A DNA stretch of 42,718 nt from an uncultured Clostridia bacterium (GCA_947169745.1 CAMVQZ010000008.1:1-42718), one strand, 5' to 3'; numbered from the stretch's first letter, positions 1 to 9,234 are shown. Notes: generated from the sequence alone by a model not told the origin. Numbers and translations: made by a program.

Positions 1-145
1 TAGCAGCGTGACGCTGCACCCGTGTTCGCGGTGCGTGCTCGCACTGAGCGATTCGCGTTATCGCTCATTCCATTCGCTCGGTCGTGTGTACCAATACTTT
101 CATTCCGCGGTATCCGGCGCTCACCGCCTCAGACAATGCTCCTCC
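1..145 (+). repeat. Mosaic palindromic repeat, locus A (left side cut by window)
   Basis: GC-rich intergenic block. In order it shows a palindrome (GCAGCGTGACGCTGC near base 4), the segment ACCCGTGTTCGC, a small hairpin unit GTGCGTGCTCGCAC, a CGCTCATTCCATTCGCTCG segment and a GGTATCCGGCGCTCACCGCC segment. The same units in the same order recur at six other loci in this window. No coding potential is believed here. The next promoter (-35 at 173) starts about 28 bp after the block. Confidence 0.85.
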
Positions 146-172
146 GCCGATCCGGCATCGAAAAAAATACTA

Positions 173-201
173 TTGACATTTATTTAAGGATTATTTAATA
201 A
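173..201 (+). promoter_or_regulatory. Promoter of the ABC transporter/two-component operon
   Basis: A consensus -35 box TTGACA (173-178) is followed by TTTAAT (194-199, 15-bp spacer) or TAATAA (196-201, 17-bp spacer) as the -10 box. A 10-bp palindrome AGTTATAACT (214-223) lies just downstream and could be an operator. The -35 is clear; the choice of -10 is not. Confidence 0.55.
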
Positions 202-270
202 TTGCAATGGTATAGTTATAACTGTAAGGAACACAAGGTAACAAAATGCGGCAAGAAAGGATGAGTGCTT

Positions 271-2646
271 ATGTTTTATAATATCCTGAAACGTGACCTC
301 AAAAGAAAGAAGACAATGAATGTTATCCTGCTTTTGTTTATGATCCTGTCGGTAACATTCGTTTCGTCCAGTGTAAATACAATGATGTCTCTGATGTCTG
401 CAGCTGATAAGTTCCTTGATATTTCGGGGGCAAAGGATTATTTTGTGGCTACTATCGGAACAAATGCAGAAAAAGAGCTTAACGCCAGGCTGGAATCCTT
501 GTCCTGCGTGGACTCGGTAAAAAGCGAAAGGATACTTTACCTGACAGAAAACTCGGTGAAATATAAGGGAAAGGCCATTGATCTGAGCTCGACCGGACTT
601 CTCAACAGCGTCGATGATATCAGCATCAATTTGTATGATGAGAATAAATCTCTCCTGACCGAGGTTGAGGATGGGGGGATCTATCTGAAGCGCACCTTTA
701 TGGAGAATAATAATATTCCGGTGGGCGGAAAAATAACCGTAAAAACAGGGGATTATACCGGAGAATTCGTGGTAAAGGGTGCTATGCTGGATGCTCTTTT
801 CGGTTCGGAAATGATGGGAACACCCAGGTTTGTCATCAGCAGAAATGATTTTAATAAATTCCTCGAAAACTGCTCTGACGAAAAATACGATATCAATAAG
901 GGTATCATCTATAATATCGGGACAAGTGATGTCAATAAGGTGGCAAATACGGTCAGCGGAATAAACGGAGTTGCCTTTACCGGCACAAGGGAAGTCATAA
1001 AGCTGACTTATATAATGGATATGATAATTGCCGGAATATTTCTCATTGTAAGCCTATGCCTGATTATAATATCCATCGTTCTTCTCAGGTTTACAATAGG
1101 GTTTACGATCAGCGAGGAGTACCGGGAGATCGGAGTAATGAAGGCTATCGGTATCAGGAATTCAAAGATACGTACCCTTTATATGGTCAAATATCTTGCT
1201 ATGTCTGTTGTGGGTGCTGTTATAGGACTTGCCGCAGGAATACCCTTTGGTAATATGATGATGCAGCAGTCCTCAAAAAGCTTTGTCACTGGAGTAAGTC
1301 AGGGATATCTTGTCAACCTGCTCTGCTCGATAGCTGTACTTTTTGTGATTGGTCTCTTTACCTGGGTAAGTACAAGAAAGGTGAAGAAGTTTACGCCTGT
1401 AGATGCCATCCGCAACGGAGAAAGCGGAAAGCGCTACAAGAAAAAAGGACTGATGAGGCTTTCAGCCAGCAGACAAAAGCCTGTATTTTTTATGGCGTTC
1501 AATGACGTTTTAAGTGGATTCAGACATTTTGCAGTAATGACAGTTACGTTTATTATCGGAGTACTTATGATAACCATAATTCTGAATTCGATCTCAACTC
1601 TTACAAGTCCGGAGCTTCTCGGTTGGTTCTCTATGGCGGACTGTGACCTGGTGCTTTCTGATAAGGAAAGCGCCGAAAAATATAACAATCCGGATGGAAA
1701 AAAGCAGAGGGAAAAGTATTTGAGAAATATGGAAAAGACCCTTGCGGAAAATGGTATTCCGGCCAGATGCTTCTCGGAAACCCTTTTTAGATATGCTGTT
1801 CAGAACGGCGATATAAAAACAGTTACCCTTTCCTTTATAGGCTCAAACTCCACAACGGATATGTATTCATATATAGAGGGAACTCCGCCGGAAAATGAAA
1901 AGGAAATAGCCCTGACATATATCATAGCTGAAAGATTAGGTGTAAGCATCGGTGATACGGTCACAGTCAAAACAGGTACAAAAAGCGGGGAATATATGAT
2001 CACAGCCTTGTACCAGAGTATGAATAATATGGGCGAGGGTCTCCGCTTCCATCAGGATGTGGAGCTGGATTATTCAGAAGCGCTGGGTTATTTCGGATAT
2101 CAGATAAACTATACGGATTCCCCCTCAGCGGATGAGCTTCAGTCCAGAAAAGAGTTGATAGGAAAGCTTTATCCCGGATATACCCTCCGTACCGCAGGAG
2201 AATATGTGGACTACTCAATAAGCGGGGTCGCAGCGATGCTTGGCAGTACAAAGAATTTTCTGGTTATTATAGTAATGCTTATCAATATTCTTGTGGTAGT
2301 GCTTATGGAAAGATCCTTCCTGACAAAGGAAAGAGGGGAGATAGCTCTCCTCAAGGCTCTTGGATTCAGGAACCGTTCCATAGTTTTATGGCAGACCTTA
2401 AGAGTAGCGATTATAATGGCGGCAGCAGTCATTATTGCAGTGCTTCTGACAGAGCCGGCAAGTCAGCTTGCTGTGGGAGGCGTTTTCAGAATGATGGGTG
2501 CAAAATATATCGTCTTTGATATAAACATACTGGAATCCTTCGTACTGTATCCGTTAGCAGTATTTATCGTGACGGTTTTAGCGGCTATGCTCAGCGCCCT
2601 TGGAATAAGGACGATATCTTCTCAGGAAGTAAATAATATAGAGTGA
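271..2646 (+). CDS. ABC transporter permease, FtsX/MacB type, two-domain
   Basis: Membrane permease of an ABC exporter of the FtsX-like family. It is about 790 residues. A first transmembrane segment lies near residues 17-37, followed by a large extracytoplasmic region. A first FtsX core with three hydrophobic segments lies near residues 250-370, another membrane segment near 425, a second extracellular region, and a second FtsX core near 670-785. The motif EYREIGVMKAIG in the first core and its counterpart ERGEIALLKALG in the second are the usual FtsX coupling-helix signature. The start is set at ATG 271, ten bases after AGAAAGG; a GTG at 265 is in frame but too close to that site. The ATPase follows after 10 bp and a two-component system after that, an arrangement typical of peptide-sensing or peptide-exporting modules. 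The substrate is not evident. Confidence 0.9.
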   Translation: MFYNILKRDLKRKKTMNVILLLFMILSVTFVSSSVNTMMSLMSAADKFLDISGAKDYFVATIGTNAEKELNARLESLSCVDSVKSERILYLTENSVKYKGKAIDLSSTGLLNSVDDISINLYDENKSLLTEVEDGGIYLKRTFMENNNIPVGGKITVKTGDYTGEFVVKGAMLDALFGSEMMGTPRFVISRNDFNKFLENCSDEKYDINKGIIYNIGTSDVNKVANTVSGINGVAFTGTREVIKLTYIMDMIIAGIFLIVSLCLIIISIVLLRFTIGFTISEEYREIGVMKAIGIRNSKIRTLYMVKYLAMSVVGAVIGLAAGIPFGNMMMQQSSKSFVTGVSQGYLVNLLCSIAVLFVIGLFTWVSTRKVKKFTPVDAIRNGESGKRYKKKGLMRLSASRQKPVFFMAFNDVLSGFRHFAVMTVTFIIGVLMITIILNSISTLTSPELLGWFSMADCDLVLSDKESAEKYNNPDGKKQREKYLRNMEKTLAENGIPARCFSETLFRYAVQNGDIKTVTLSFIGSNSTTDMYSYIEGTPPENEKEIALTYIIAERLGVSIGDTVTVKTGTKSGEYMITALYQSMNNMGEGLRFHQDVELDYSEALGYFGYQINYTDSPSADELQSRKELIGKLYPGYTLRTAGEYVDYSISGVAAMLGSTKNFLVIIVMLINILVVVLMERSFLTKERGEIALLKALGFRNRSIVLWQTLRVAIIMAAAVIIAVLLTEPASQLAVGGVFRMMGAKYIVFDINILESFVLYPLAVFIVTVLAAMLSALGIRTISSQEVNNIE

Positions 2647-2656
2647 GGTAATCGAT

Positions 2657-3412
2657 ATGAAAAAGATAATAGAAGTGACCGACCTTTGCAAAACCTATGT
2701 TATCAATAAAAGACAGAATAATGTTCTGAGAAATGTCAGCTTTTCAGTCGAGGAAGGAGAAATGGTGGCAATAATGGGTCCCTCCGGTTCAGGAAAAAGC
2801 ACCCTTCTCTATACGGTTTCGGGAATGGACAATATGACCTCCGGTACGGTGCTATTCGGAGACAGGGATATTTCCGCTCTGAAGCCGGATGCTCTGTCTG
2901 AGTTAAGGCTTGATGAAATGGGCTTTATCTTCCAGCAGATGTATATGCTCAAAAATCTGAGTGTGCTTGATAATATCATTCTGCCGGCGCGTCAGTCAAA
3001 GGCGAACAGGCTTTCCCCGAAGGAAAAATCAGAACGGGGAAAAGAGCTTATGAGAAAGCTGGATATTATCGGGATAGCAGACAATGACATAAATGAAGTT
3101 TCCGGAGGTCAGTTGCAGAGAGCCTGTATCTGCCGCAGTATGATAAATGACCCGAAGGCGATTTTCGCAGACGAGCCTACAGGCGCTCTTAACCGTCAGA
3201 GCTCAAACGAGGTGATGGAGGAGCTGTGCAGGATAAATAAAGAAGGCACGACTATTATGCTTGTGACCCATGATATAAAGGTGGCTGCAAAATGCTCCAG
3301 AGTATTATATTTAGTTGACGGAAACATTCAGGGAGAGTATAATTTAAAAGGAACCGATACACGTGAAAAAGAACGGGCGCTCAATAACTGGCTGTTAGAG
3401 ATGGGATGGTAA
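2657..3412 (+). CDS. ABC transporter ATP-binding protein (MacB/LolD/Bce type)
   Basis: Cytoplasmic ATPase that powers the permease encoded just upstream. It is 251 residues, normal for the family. Visible motifs are Walker A GPSGSGKS (near 41-48), a Q-loop around IFQQMYML, the signature VSGGQLQRA (near 148-156), Walker B AIFADEPTGAL, and the switch histidine in VTHD. The start ATG has GAGGT seven bases upstream. The gene sits 10 bp after the permease and 16 bp before the response regulator start, so all four genes are likely one transcript. The C-terminal 30 residues after VDGNIQGEYN extend past the core and are not recognised. Family assignment is secure; substrate is unknown. Confidence 0.93.
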   Translation: MKKIIEVTDLCKTYVINKRQNNVLRNVSFSVEEGEMVAIMGPSGSGKSTLLYTVSGMDNMTSGTVLFGDRDISALKPDALSELRLDEMGFIFQQMYMLKNLSVLDNIILPARQSKANRLSPKEKSERGKELMRKLDIIGIADNDINEVSGGQLQRACICRSMINDPKAIFADEPTGALNRQSSNEVMEELCRINKEGTTIMLVTHDIKVAAKCSRVLYLVDGNIQGEYNLKGTDTREKERALNNWLLEMGW

Positions 3413-3428
3413 ATCCGGATTCGGAGTG

Positions 3429-4118
3429 ATGAATGTGATCGATATTATTGTGGTTGAGGATAATATGGAAATGGGCGGTTTGTTTTGTGATTTTCTGAAA
3501 GCAGAAGGATATACTGTTGAGCATTGCACCGACGGTGAAGCTGCGCTGCGGCTGTTTGAGGAGCAGGGAGCAAGGCTTCTGGTAATTGATATTATGCTTC
3601 CCGGACTGGATGGCTTCGGAGTGTGCAGTAAGATCAGAGAGGTATCGAATACCCCCATATTCATTGTCAGTGCCAAGACGGAAAAGAACGACAAGCTCAA
3701 GGGTCTGGTGACCGGGGCTGATGATTATATCGAGAAGCCGTATGATATCGACATTCTTCTTGCCAAGATACAGGGCGTTTTTGCCAGAAGATACAGGACG
3801 GATACTATCTCTGACGGAGATTTAACGCTGGATAAATCCAAGCGTACAGTTGTCAGGAAGGGTAAGAAACTTGAGTTGACCCAGAAGGAGTTTGATCTTC
3901 TTCTGCTTCTTATGGAAAACAGCGGAAAAACAATGAATAAGGATTTTCTGTTTAATAATATATGGGGTTTTGACAGCTTTTCTGAGCCGCAGACACTGAC
4001 TGTACATATCAAGTGGCTGAGGCAGAAGATAGAAGCTGATCCCAGAAAGCCGGAGAGAATAAAAACAGTCTGGGGAGTGGGCTACCGCTACGAGAGAGGA
4101 GCCCCGGAAACTGTATGA
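3429..4118 (+). CDS. Response regulator, OmpR/PhoB family
   Basis: DNA-binding response regulator of about 229 residues. The receiver domain starts IIVVEDN and carries the likely phosphoacceptor Asp in LLVIDIMLPG (codon at 3588) and the conserved Lys in IEKPYD. The C-terminal half is a winged-helix output domain (residues about 130-228) with the typical ends LTQKEFDLLLLLMEN and TVWGVGYRYE. Several starts are possible (GTG 3426, ATG 3429, GTG 3435); GTG 3435 gives the best distance from CGGAG at 3422-3426 and the commonest family N-terminus, so the start is uncertain by two codons. The histidine kinase begins 3 bp after its stop. It probably regulates the adjoining ABC transporter; this is inferred from context only. 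Confidence 0.92.
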   Translation: MNVIDIIVVEDNMEMGGLFCDFLKAEGYTVEHCTDGEAALRLFEEQGARLLVIDIMLPGLDGFGVCSKIREVSNTPIFIVSAKTEKNDKLKGLVTGADDYIEKPYDIDILLAKIQGVFARRYRTDTISDGDLTLDKSKRTVVRKGKKLELTQKEFDLLLLLMENSGKTMNKDFLFNNIWGFDSFSEPQTLTVHIKWLRQKIEADPRKPERIKTVWGVGYRYERGAPETV

Positions 4119-4121
4119 CCT

Positions 4122-5387
4122 ATGGAGAATAAAGCCGTGAAGAATAGCAGCAAAATCAGCAGGGCATTCAGGAGCTATCTTAAGCTTATATCCGTTGTCG
4201 TGATATTAATGGCTATACTGTTTGCAGGATGTATACTGATCCTTGACAGCGCAGGAAAGGGTGGCTCAGGCCGCCCTTATCGTGTTGAGGCAGAAAGGAT
4301 CGCGACAAGGATCGAAAAGGGGGAAAGCTATGATCTTTCCTCATATAAATACATAACGGATGTCCGCAGCCTGGATGAGGGATATCAGGGCGGAAGCAGC
4401 GATCATCTCGTAATGGAGATCAACGGGAAGCTTTATCGCTTTGAGTATTCTTATCTGCAGAATGATGACACTTCCCGGACGTTGTTTATGATAAGCTTTG
4501 TGCTGATAGCAGTCTTTGTCCTTGTGCTGCTTACCGCACTGTATTTTATGCTGATCCGCCCCTTTGAAAGGATCAGCGGATATCCGGAGGAGCTGGCAAA
4601 GGGCAATCTGACTATTCCTCTGAAGGAAAGCAAAAATGAATATTTCGGAAGATTCCTCTGGGGTCTGGATATGCTCCGGGAAAAGCTGGAAAAACAGCGT
4701 TCGGCACAGCTTGCTCTGCAAAAGCAGAACAAGACAATGATTCTGTCCCTCTCCCATGATATCAAAACTCCGCTGGGAGTTATAAAGCTTTATGCAAAGG
4801 CTCTTGAAAAGGGTCTTTACAAGGATGAAAAAAAGAAGCTGGAGATCGCAGAAAGCATAAATGATAAATGCGGAGAAATCGGTGAATATGTAGACGCTAT
4901 AGTAAGATCCTCCAGCGAGGATTTTCTTGACCTGGAGGTGCATAACGGGGATTTCTATCTCTCGGAGCTTATGACAGATGTCCGGGAGTTTTACAGTGAC
5001 AAGCTGGAGCTTCTGAAGATCCCCTTTTATACCGGCAGCTTTTCCGACTGTATACTGTACGGAGACCCGGAGCGGGCTGCGGAGGTTATGCAGAATATAA
5101 TCGAAAACGCCATAAAATACGGAGACGGCAAGGAAATATCCATTTCCTATTCCCGGGAGGAGGACTGCCAGCTGATACATATTTTCAGCAGCGGCTCCGC
5201 ACTGGGAGAAAATGAAATATCCCATATCTTTGACAGCTTCTGGAGAGGCTCTAATACCGGCTCTCAGAGCGGCAGCGGTCTGGGACTGTACATCTGCCGT
5301 TCCCTGATGCACAAAATGAACGGAGATATCTATGCCAGAATGGAAAATAACGGTCTGACTGTGACAGTGATATTTGTTATTTCCTGA
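4122..5387 (+). CDS. Sensor histidine kinase (HisKA type), two transmembrane segments
   Basis: Membrane sensor kinase of 421 residues, partner of the response regulator immediately upstream. A first transmembrane segment (near 21-46) and a second (near 120-147) bracket an extracytoplasmic loop of about 75 residues. A HAMP-like stretch follows (IRPFERISGYPEELAKGN), then the dimerisation/phosphoacceptor box LSHDIKTPLGVI with His212, an N box NIIENAIKYG and a G2 box GSGLGLYICRSLM. The start lies only 3 bp after the previous stop with no clear ribosome site, suggesting translational coupling; GTG 4137 is an alternative start. The signal is not evident. A bidirectional terminator follows. Confidence 0.92.
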   Translation: MENKAVKNSSKISRAFRSYLKLISVVVILMAILFAGCILILDSAGKGGSGRPYRVEAERIATRIEKGESYDLSSYKYITDVRSLDEGYQGGSSDHLVMEINGKLYRFEYSYLQNDDTSRTLFMISFVLIAVFVLVLLTALYFMLIRPFERISGYPEELAKGNLTIPLKESKNEYFGRFLWGLDMLREKLEKQRSAQLALQKQNKTMILSLSHDIKTPLGVIKLYAKALEKGLYKDEKKKLEIAESINDKCGEIGEYVDAIVRSSSEDFLDLEVHNGDFYLSELMTDVREFYSDKLELLKIPFYTGSFSDCILYGDPERAAEVMQNIIENAIKYGDGKEISISYSREEDCQLIHIFSSGSALGENEISHIFDSFWRGSNTGSQSGSGLGLYICRSLMHKMNGDIYARMENNGLTVTVIFVIS

Positions 5388-5406
5388 TCTGTATTATGTA
5401 AAAAAC

Positions 5407-5443
5407 AAGCTGCTTTCAGGACAAAAAAGTCTGGAAGCAGCTT
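5407..5443. terminator. Bidirectional intrinsic terminator
   Basis: A 13-bp stem (AAGCTGCTTTCAG paired with CTGGAAGCAGCTT, one G-U pair) with an 11-base loop. A T-rich run follows on the plus strand and an A-rich run precedes it, giving U-tracts in both directions. It separates the convergent histidine kinase (plus) and acetyltransferase (minus) genes. Confidence 0.9.
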
Positions 5444-5455
5444 TATCTTTTTGTT

Positions 5456-5920
5456 TCAGTTTCCGACCCTGTGCATAAGCTTTAGCCGCAGAGCCTCATT
5501 GGAATCAAAGCCGAATTTTTCGTAAAAGGGAATCTTGTCAGGCATTGCACACAGCTCTACAAAAACATTTGTTCCGCTGATACCGTTTCTGTCGATGAAG
5601 CCCAGCAGTTCATTTATAAGAAGCCGCCCGATGCCCTTTCCCTGATATTCAGGTCTGACAATTACATCCTTGATATAATGATCCAATCCCATATCGCCCA
5701 GCATTCTTGCCATAGCTATGAGCTTATCGCCGTCAAATACAGAGACCCGGAACAGAGTATGCTCCATTGCCAGCCTCGTCTGTTCAACAGGCGGCGCACC
5801 GCCCCACACAGTTTTCCATAATTCGATAAACTGCTCCGCACTCAGCTCGTTATGTTTTACGGTCAGAGCGCTGATATCCCACGCCTCCGGGATCTCATCG
5901 GACTTTACTGATGTATTCAT
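5456..5920 (-). CDS. GNAT-family N-acetyltransferase
   Basis: Small acetyl-CoA dependent acetyltransferase of 154 residues. The acetyl-CoA binding motif A is clear as VIVRPEYQGKGIGRLLINELL (near 88-108, core QGKGIG), preceded by the beta-strand segment DGDKLIAMARML and followed by the C-terminal IPFYEKFGF typical of GNAT proteins. The start ATG has an excellent GGGGAGGT about ten bases upstream. It is the last of four minus-strand genes (response regulator, histidine kinase, methyltransferase, acetyltransferase) before the terminator at 5407-5443. The acyl acceptor cannot be told from sequence. Confidence 0.88.
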   Translation of the reverse strand: MNTSVKSDEIPEAWDISALTVKHNELSAEQFIELWKTVWGGAPPVEQTRLAMEHTLFRVSVFDGDKLIAMARMLGDMGLDHYIKDVIVRPEYQGKGIGRLLINELLGFIDRNGISGTNVFVELCAMPDKIPFYEKFGFDSNEALRLKLMHRVGN

Positions 5921-5963
5921 TTGCTTACCTCCCCGTATATGACATACTTACTATAACGCAGAG

Positions 5964-6755
5964 TCAGGTTTTCCTGCTTTTCAGCACAGCCATTGCAGCA
6001 TAGTGCCTGACATCAAATTCCTCCGGAGCGATTTCCGAAAGAAGCTTTTTGTGCTCCTTTTCCCACTGGGATAATTCAGCCGGTGAAAGGGAAGCGCCCA
6101 CTCCCCGGCAGGCTCTCATCCTTCCGTGCCAGCCTTCCCTTGTGAAATGAACGTCAAGGGGGTATTCGGAATGGCTCACAAGCTCAAAGCTCTGATTATA
6201 GCATTCGGGAATATATATCGGGTGCCGGGTCTCTCCGGCGCCGTTCCAGTCGGGGCTGTATTTCAGAACAAGCTCCTCGCTTTTTCCTGCTATCTCATCC
6301 TCAAAGGGCAGCCACGCCATATAGAGGAGAAGAAATATTCCTCCCGGTTTCAGCATACTGTAAAGCTTTGGTATTATCTTATTGTGGTCAAAATACCAGA
6401 AGCACTGACAGGCTGTCACGATATCAAAGGTATTCTCCGGGAAATCAATATCCTCGGCAGAGGATGCGAAATACTCAATATCCATCCCCTCGGAAAGCTC
6501 CTTTGCCTTGTTTATCTGCTCCGGGGAGATGTCCGCTGCGGTCCAGTCAGCCCCGAAGGGATACAGGTTTCTTGGAAGCACCCCTGTGCCTGTTCCCAGA
6601 TCCAGTACCCGCTGCCCATTTATGCAGAGGCTCTGATCGGTTATCCTTCTGTAGAATTCTTCGGGATAGATATCCCGGTATTTTGCATAATCCCCGGATG
6701 TTCGTCCCCAGTCAAAGGGCTTTCCCTTGTCTATATCACTGTTTATTATTTCCAT
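5964..6755 (-). CDS. Class I SAM-dependent methyltransferase
   Basis: Methyltransferase of 263 residues with a Rossmann-type SAM site. Motif I is VLDLGTGTGVLPRNL (near 50-64), followed by the acidic strand end AADIS, a motif near SSAEDIDFPENTFDIVTACQCFWYFD, and LKPGGIFLLLYM, as in UbiE/Methyltransf_11-like enzymes. It begins 22 bp after the histidine kinase stop and ends 43 bp before the acetyltransferase, so it is probably in the same operon. Its ribosome site is weak. Substrate unknown. Confidence 0.85.
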   Translation of the reverse strand: MEIINSDIDKGKPFDWGRTSGDYAKYRDIYPEEFYRRITDQSLCINGQRVLDLGTGTGVLPRNLYPFGADWTAADISPEQINKAKELSEGMDIEYFASSAEDIDFPENTFDIVTACQCFWYFDHNKIIPKLYSMLKPGGIFLLLYMAWLPFEDEIAGKSEELVLKYSPDWNGAGETRHPIYIPECYNQSFELVSHSEYPLDVHFTREGWHGRMRACRGVGASLSPAELSQWEKEHKKLLSEIAPEEFDVRHYAAMAVLKSRKT

Positions 6756-6777
6756 ATTTTTTCATCAGAATACTATT

Positions 6778-8457
6778 TCAGAATATAGCACGGAAAATAA
6801 CAGTATCCTTTCCTTTCATAGTTATATCAAATTTCACCTTGTGGAGTACAAGGATAGATCTTACGATAGAAAGCCCCAGACCATTTCCGCTTTTGTGCCG
6901 GCTCTTGTCCTTTCTGACATAGGGCTGCCAGATTTTTTTCAGATCGCTCCTTGTCAGCGGCTCGCTCTTGTTTGAGATCGTAAGAGTTTTTTCATCGGTT
7001 GTTATATTTATAGGAGAATCCTTCAGGGAATATTTTACGGCATTGTCAATGAGATTCCGCAGGGCAGTCTTTATCAGATCCTTGTCTCCGGAAATGACGC
7101 AGCTTTCTCCGTGCTCAAAGCTGATGGTCTTTCCGTCCTTCAGTACCTTGTAGTTTTCCAGTATATTGCTTATCATTTCATTGATATCAAAGTCAGTTTT
7201 ATCCAGGCTCATAGATCCGGAATCCAGCTTTGTGAGTTCCAGCATATTGTGAACAAGCTCGTTTATTTCATCTGTCTGTTTTATTATCCTGTCCAGATAG
7301 CTGTCTCTGTTTTCCGAGTCAATATCCTCTTTCAGACTGTAAGCAAATCCGCTGATGACAAAAAGCGGAGTTTTTATATCGTGAGCCAGGGCGTTTGTCA
7401 TATCAGTCCGTTTCTTTTCCTGCAGCATTTCCACCCGGAGCACCTTCCATATCGTCAGACACAGGATAGTCCCGATAATAAGAAAGAACAGGAATATAAC
7501 GATAGTCCCGAATATCAGGTCATTCATACAGTTTTCCAGGAGGTTTATTTTCTTTGCATACTGGATCAGATAAAAGGTTTCGTTTGAGGAATAATCATCC
7601 AGTACAGCGGCTGAGGTTGATTTTTCACGGGGAATATATGCATTGAGGTAAAGGTATTCGCTGGAATAGAAAATATATTCTGTCAGCGAACAGGAAATGG
7701 TGGTTACAGACTCCTTTTTCTGTTCATCAGAAAGAGTTCCGATAATATCCTTGTTGTAATTGTCTCCGAAAAGAAAGCTCTCCGGGATGATATTCAGTCT
7801 TATATCACTGCACTCATAGACTTTTTTGCCGGGAGAATTATCCTTCAGAGTAAAGGTTTCCAGTACATCCTCGGAAAGATACGGGTCATTTTCATTTTCC
7901 ACCGGTAATACCGTCAATTCCACAGGGATAATCCTGTCGTAATTCCGGTGAAATTTTGAGCATATCATCATATTCCGGCTGCCGTTTTCGTTTTTTTCAG
8001 CCAGAAGCTCCTTTATTCTTTCTGTCTGTTTTTTGCTTATACTGTCCAGTATTTCCCGGCGGTCGATAAAGCCGTAATCCTCCCAGGAGGAGCCTGTCCC
8101 GACGCTGATGCTGTACTTGACCAGAGTTTTTTCTGCAGAATCGGTAATAACTCTGTCGTTATCCCCGTTGATGACGATCAGATGGCGGTTATAATTTATT
8201 CCGCTCTGATTCTGGTAATAAAGCATATTTGTATCATTGAGGAATATGTGGAGCATACTGTCCGGATTTCCCGGCTCTCCCGAAAGCTTTCTCTGTATTT
8301 GCGAAAAGGCGGCATATTCTCTGTCCTGTACGTTGCTCTTTTCGCTGTATAATCTGATAGCGCAGTATGTGGCGGTCACCACAAGAAATACCCCGGTCAG
8401 TATCAGTGCCACCAACAGGAACAGTTTATTTCTTTGCTTTTTGAATCTTTTTTCCAT
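6778..8457 (-). CDS. Sensor histidine kinase with large extracytoplasmic domain
   Basis: Membrane sensor kinase of 559 residues. One transmembrane segment lies near residues 11-34 and a second near 313-337, leaving an extracytoplasmic sensor region of about 275 residues with no recognised domain. The cytoplasmic part has the phosphoacceptor box LAHDIKTPLFVI with His359, an N box LRNLIDNAVKYS and a G box GNGLGLSIVRSIL. No obvious HAMP domain separates the second segment from the kinase core. It starts 3 bp after the response regulator stop and is followed by methyltransferase and acetyltransferase genes. The signal is unknown. Confidence 0.92.
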   Translation of the reverse strand: MEKRFKKQRNKLFLLVALILTGVFLVVTATYCAIRLYSEKSNVQDREYAAFSQIQRKLSGEPGNPDSMLHIFLNDTNMLYYQNQSGINYNRHLIVINGDNDRVITDSAEKTLVKYSISVGTGSSWEDYGFIDRREILDSISKKQTERIKELLAEKNENGSRNMMICSKFHRNYDRIIPVELTVLPVENENDPYLSEDVLETFTLKDNSPGKKVYECSDIRLNIIPESFLFGDNYNKDIIGTLSDEQKKESVTTISCSLTEYIFYSSEYLYLNAYIPREKSTSAAVLDDYSSNETFYLIQYAKKINLLENCMNDLIFGTIVIFLFFLIIGTILCLTIWKVLRVEMLQEKKRTDMTNALAHDIKTPLFVISGFAYSLKEDIDSENRDSYLDRIIKQTDEINELVHNMLELTKLDSGSMSLDKTDFDINEMISNILENYKVLKDGKTISFEHGESCVISGDKDLIKTALRNLIDNAVKYSLKDSPINITTDEKTLTISNKSEPLTRSDLKKIWQPYVRKDKSRHKSGNGLGLSIVRSILVLHKVKFDITMKGKDTVIFRAIF

Positions 8458-8460
8458 TTA

Positions 8461-9135
8461 TCAGTCCTCTATTTTGTAACCTCTGCGGATCACTGTCTTT
8501 ATCTGTTTTCCGTTTTGCCCCAGAGCCTTGCGAAGGTTCCGCATATGGGTATCCAGAACTCTCTCGTCAGTACCGCTGCAGTATCCCCAGACTATATCGA
8601 GAAGCTTTTCCCGGCTGATTATCATTCCCTTGTTTTCAATGAGTACCTTGAGAATTCCGTATTCTGTGGCTGTGAGCTTGACTTCCTTTCCGTCGCTGAT
8701 AACTATGCCGTTATTCGGGTTAAGGGAAATATCTCCGGAGGTGAATATTTTCGAGCGGACAAGACCCTTTGAGCGGTTGATGAGCGCCTTCGCCTTTTCA
8801 TAAAGAACAGGGAATGGGAAAGGCTTTATAACATAGTCATCGCACCCCAGAGCATAGCCGCTTAGGACATCGCTCTCGTTTGACCGCGCTGTAATGAACA
8901 TTATAGGAACATCGCTTTCCTTTCTTGTTTCCCTGCATATCTCAAAGCCGTCCACCTCAGGGAGCATCACATCAAGCAGCAGTAGATCATAATTGTTTTC
9001 ATAAACCTTTTCAAGTCCTTCTTCGCCGTCAGAGGCAATGTCTATGTCGAAAAGTCCTTTTTCTTTTTTAGTAAAATAATTGAAAATAAGATCCTGGATA
9101 TTTTTGTCGTCTTCTACGAGTAAGATTTTGTACAT
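8461..9135 (-). CDS. Response regulator, OmpR/PhoB family
   Basis: Response regulator of 224 residues. The receiver domain (1-120) has acidic residues ED in ILLVEDDKN, phosphoacceptor Asp55 in LLLLDVMLPE and Lys in VIKPFPF; the winged-helix domain (about 125-222) ends in TVIRRGYKIED. It heads a four-gene minus-strand operon with a promoter at 9170-9198. Its upstream region is shared with the divergent lipase-like lipoprotein gene and holds 11-bp spaced direct repeats, which makes that gene a plausible target; this is inference. Confidence 0.93.
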   Translation of the reverse strand: MYKILLVEDDKNIQDLIFNYFTKKEKGLFDIDIASDGEEGLEKVYENNYDLLLLDVMLPEVDGFEICRETRKESDVPIMFITARSNESDVLSGYALGCDDYVIKPFPFPVLYEKAKALINRSKGLVRSKIFTSGDISLNPNNGIVISDGKEVKLTATEYGILKVLIENKGMIISREKLLDIVWGYCSGTDERVLDTHMRNLRKALGQNGKQIKTVIRRGYKIED

Positions 9136-9169
9136 AAACTATCACCCGGTCTGTTAGTATTTCAAAAAT

Positions 9170-9198
9170 ATTATACTTTAAAAACAAAAAAATCGCAA
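9170..9198 (-). promoter_or_regulatory. Promoter of the second two-component operon
   Basis: Reading the minus strand, TTGCGA (9193-9198) is followed by a 17-bp spacer and a perfect TATAAT (9170-9175), about 35 bp before the start codon of the response regulator. Confidence 0.7.
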
Positions 9199-9200
9199 TA

Positions 9201-9220
9201 TCTTTAGATTATCTTCAGAT
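9201..9220 (+). promoter_or_regulatory. Direct repeats resembling an OmpR-family binding site
   Basis: TCTTTAGAT (9201-9209) and TCTTCAGAT (9212-9220) are near-identical and spaced 11 bp start to start, one helical turn, as in PhoB/OmpR-type boxes. They lie between the divergent promoters and cover the place where a -35 box for the lipoprotein promoter would be. Confidence 0.55.
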
Positions 9221-9225
9221 ATATA

Positions 9226-9234
9226 TGTTATTAT
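9226..9234 (+). promoter_or_regulatory. Extended -10 promoter of the lipase-like lipoprotein
   Basis: TGT followed by TATTAT forms an extended -10 element. No -35 match is present 17 bp upstream; the direct repeats at 9201-9220 occupy that position, which suggests an activator-dependent promoter. Confidence 0.45.

Noticed and set aside
265-270. GTG 265 as start of the ABC permease
   Set aside because: It lies only 4 bp after the ribosome site; ATG 271 is better spaced.
4341-5312. Long minus-strand open frame (323 codons) opposite the histidine kinase
   Set aside because: It is the antisense of a clear histidine kinase gene with all its motifs; no ribosome site or recognisable domain supports it.
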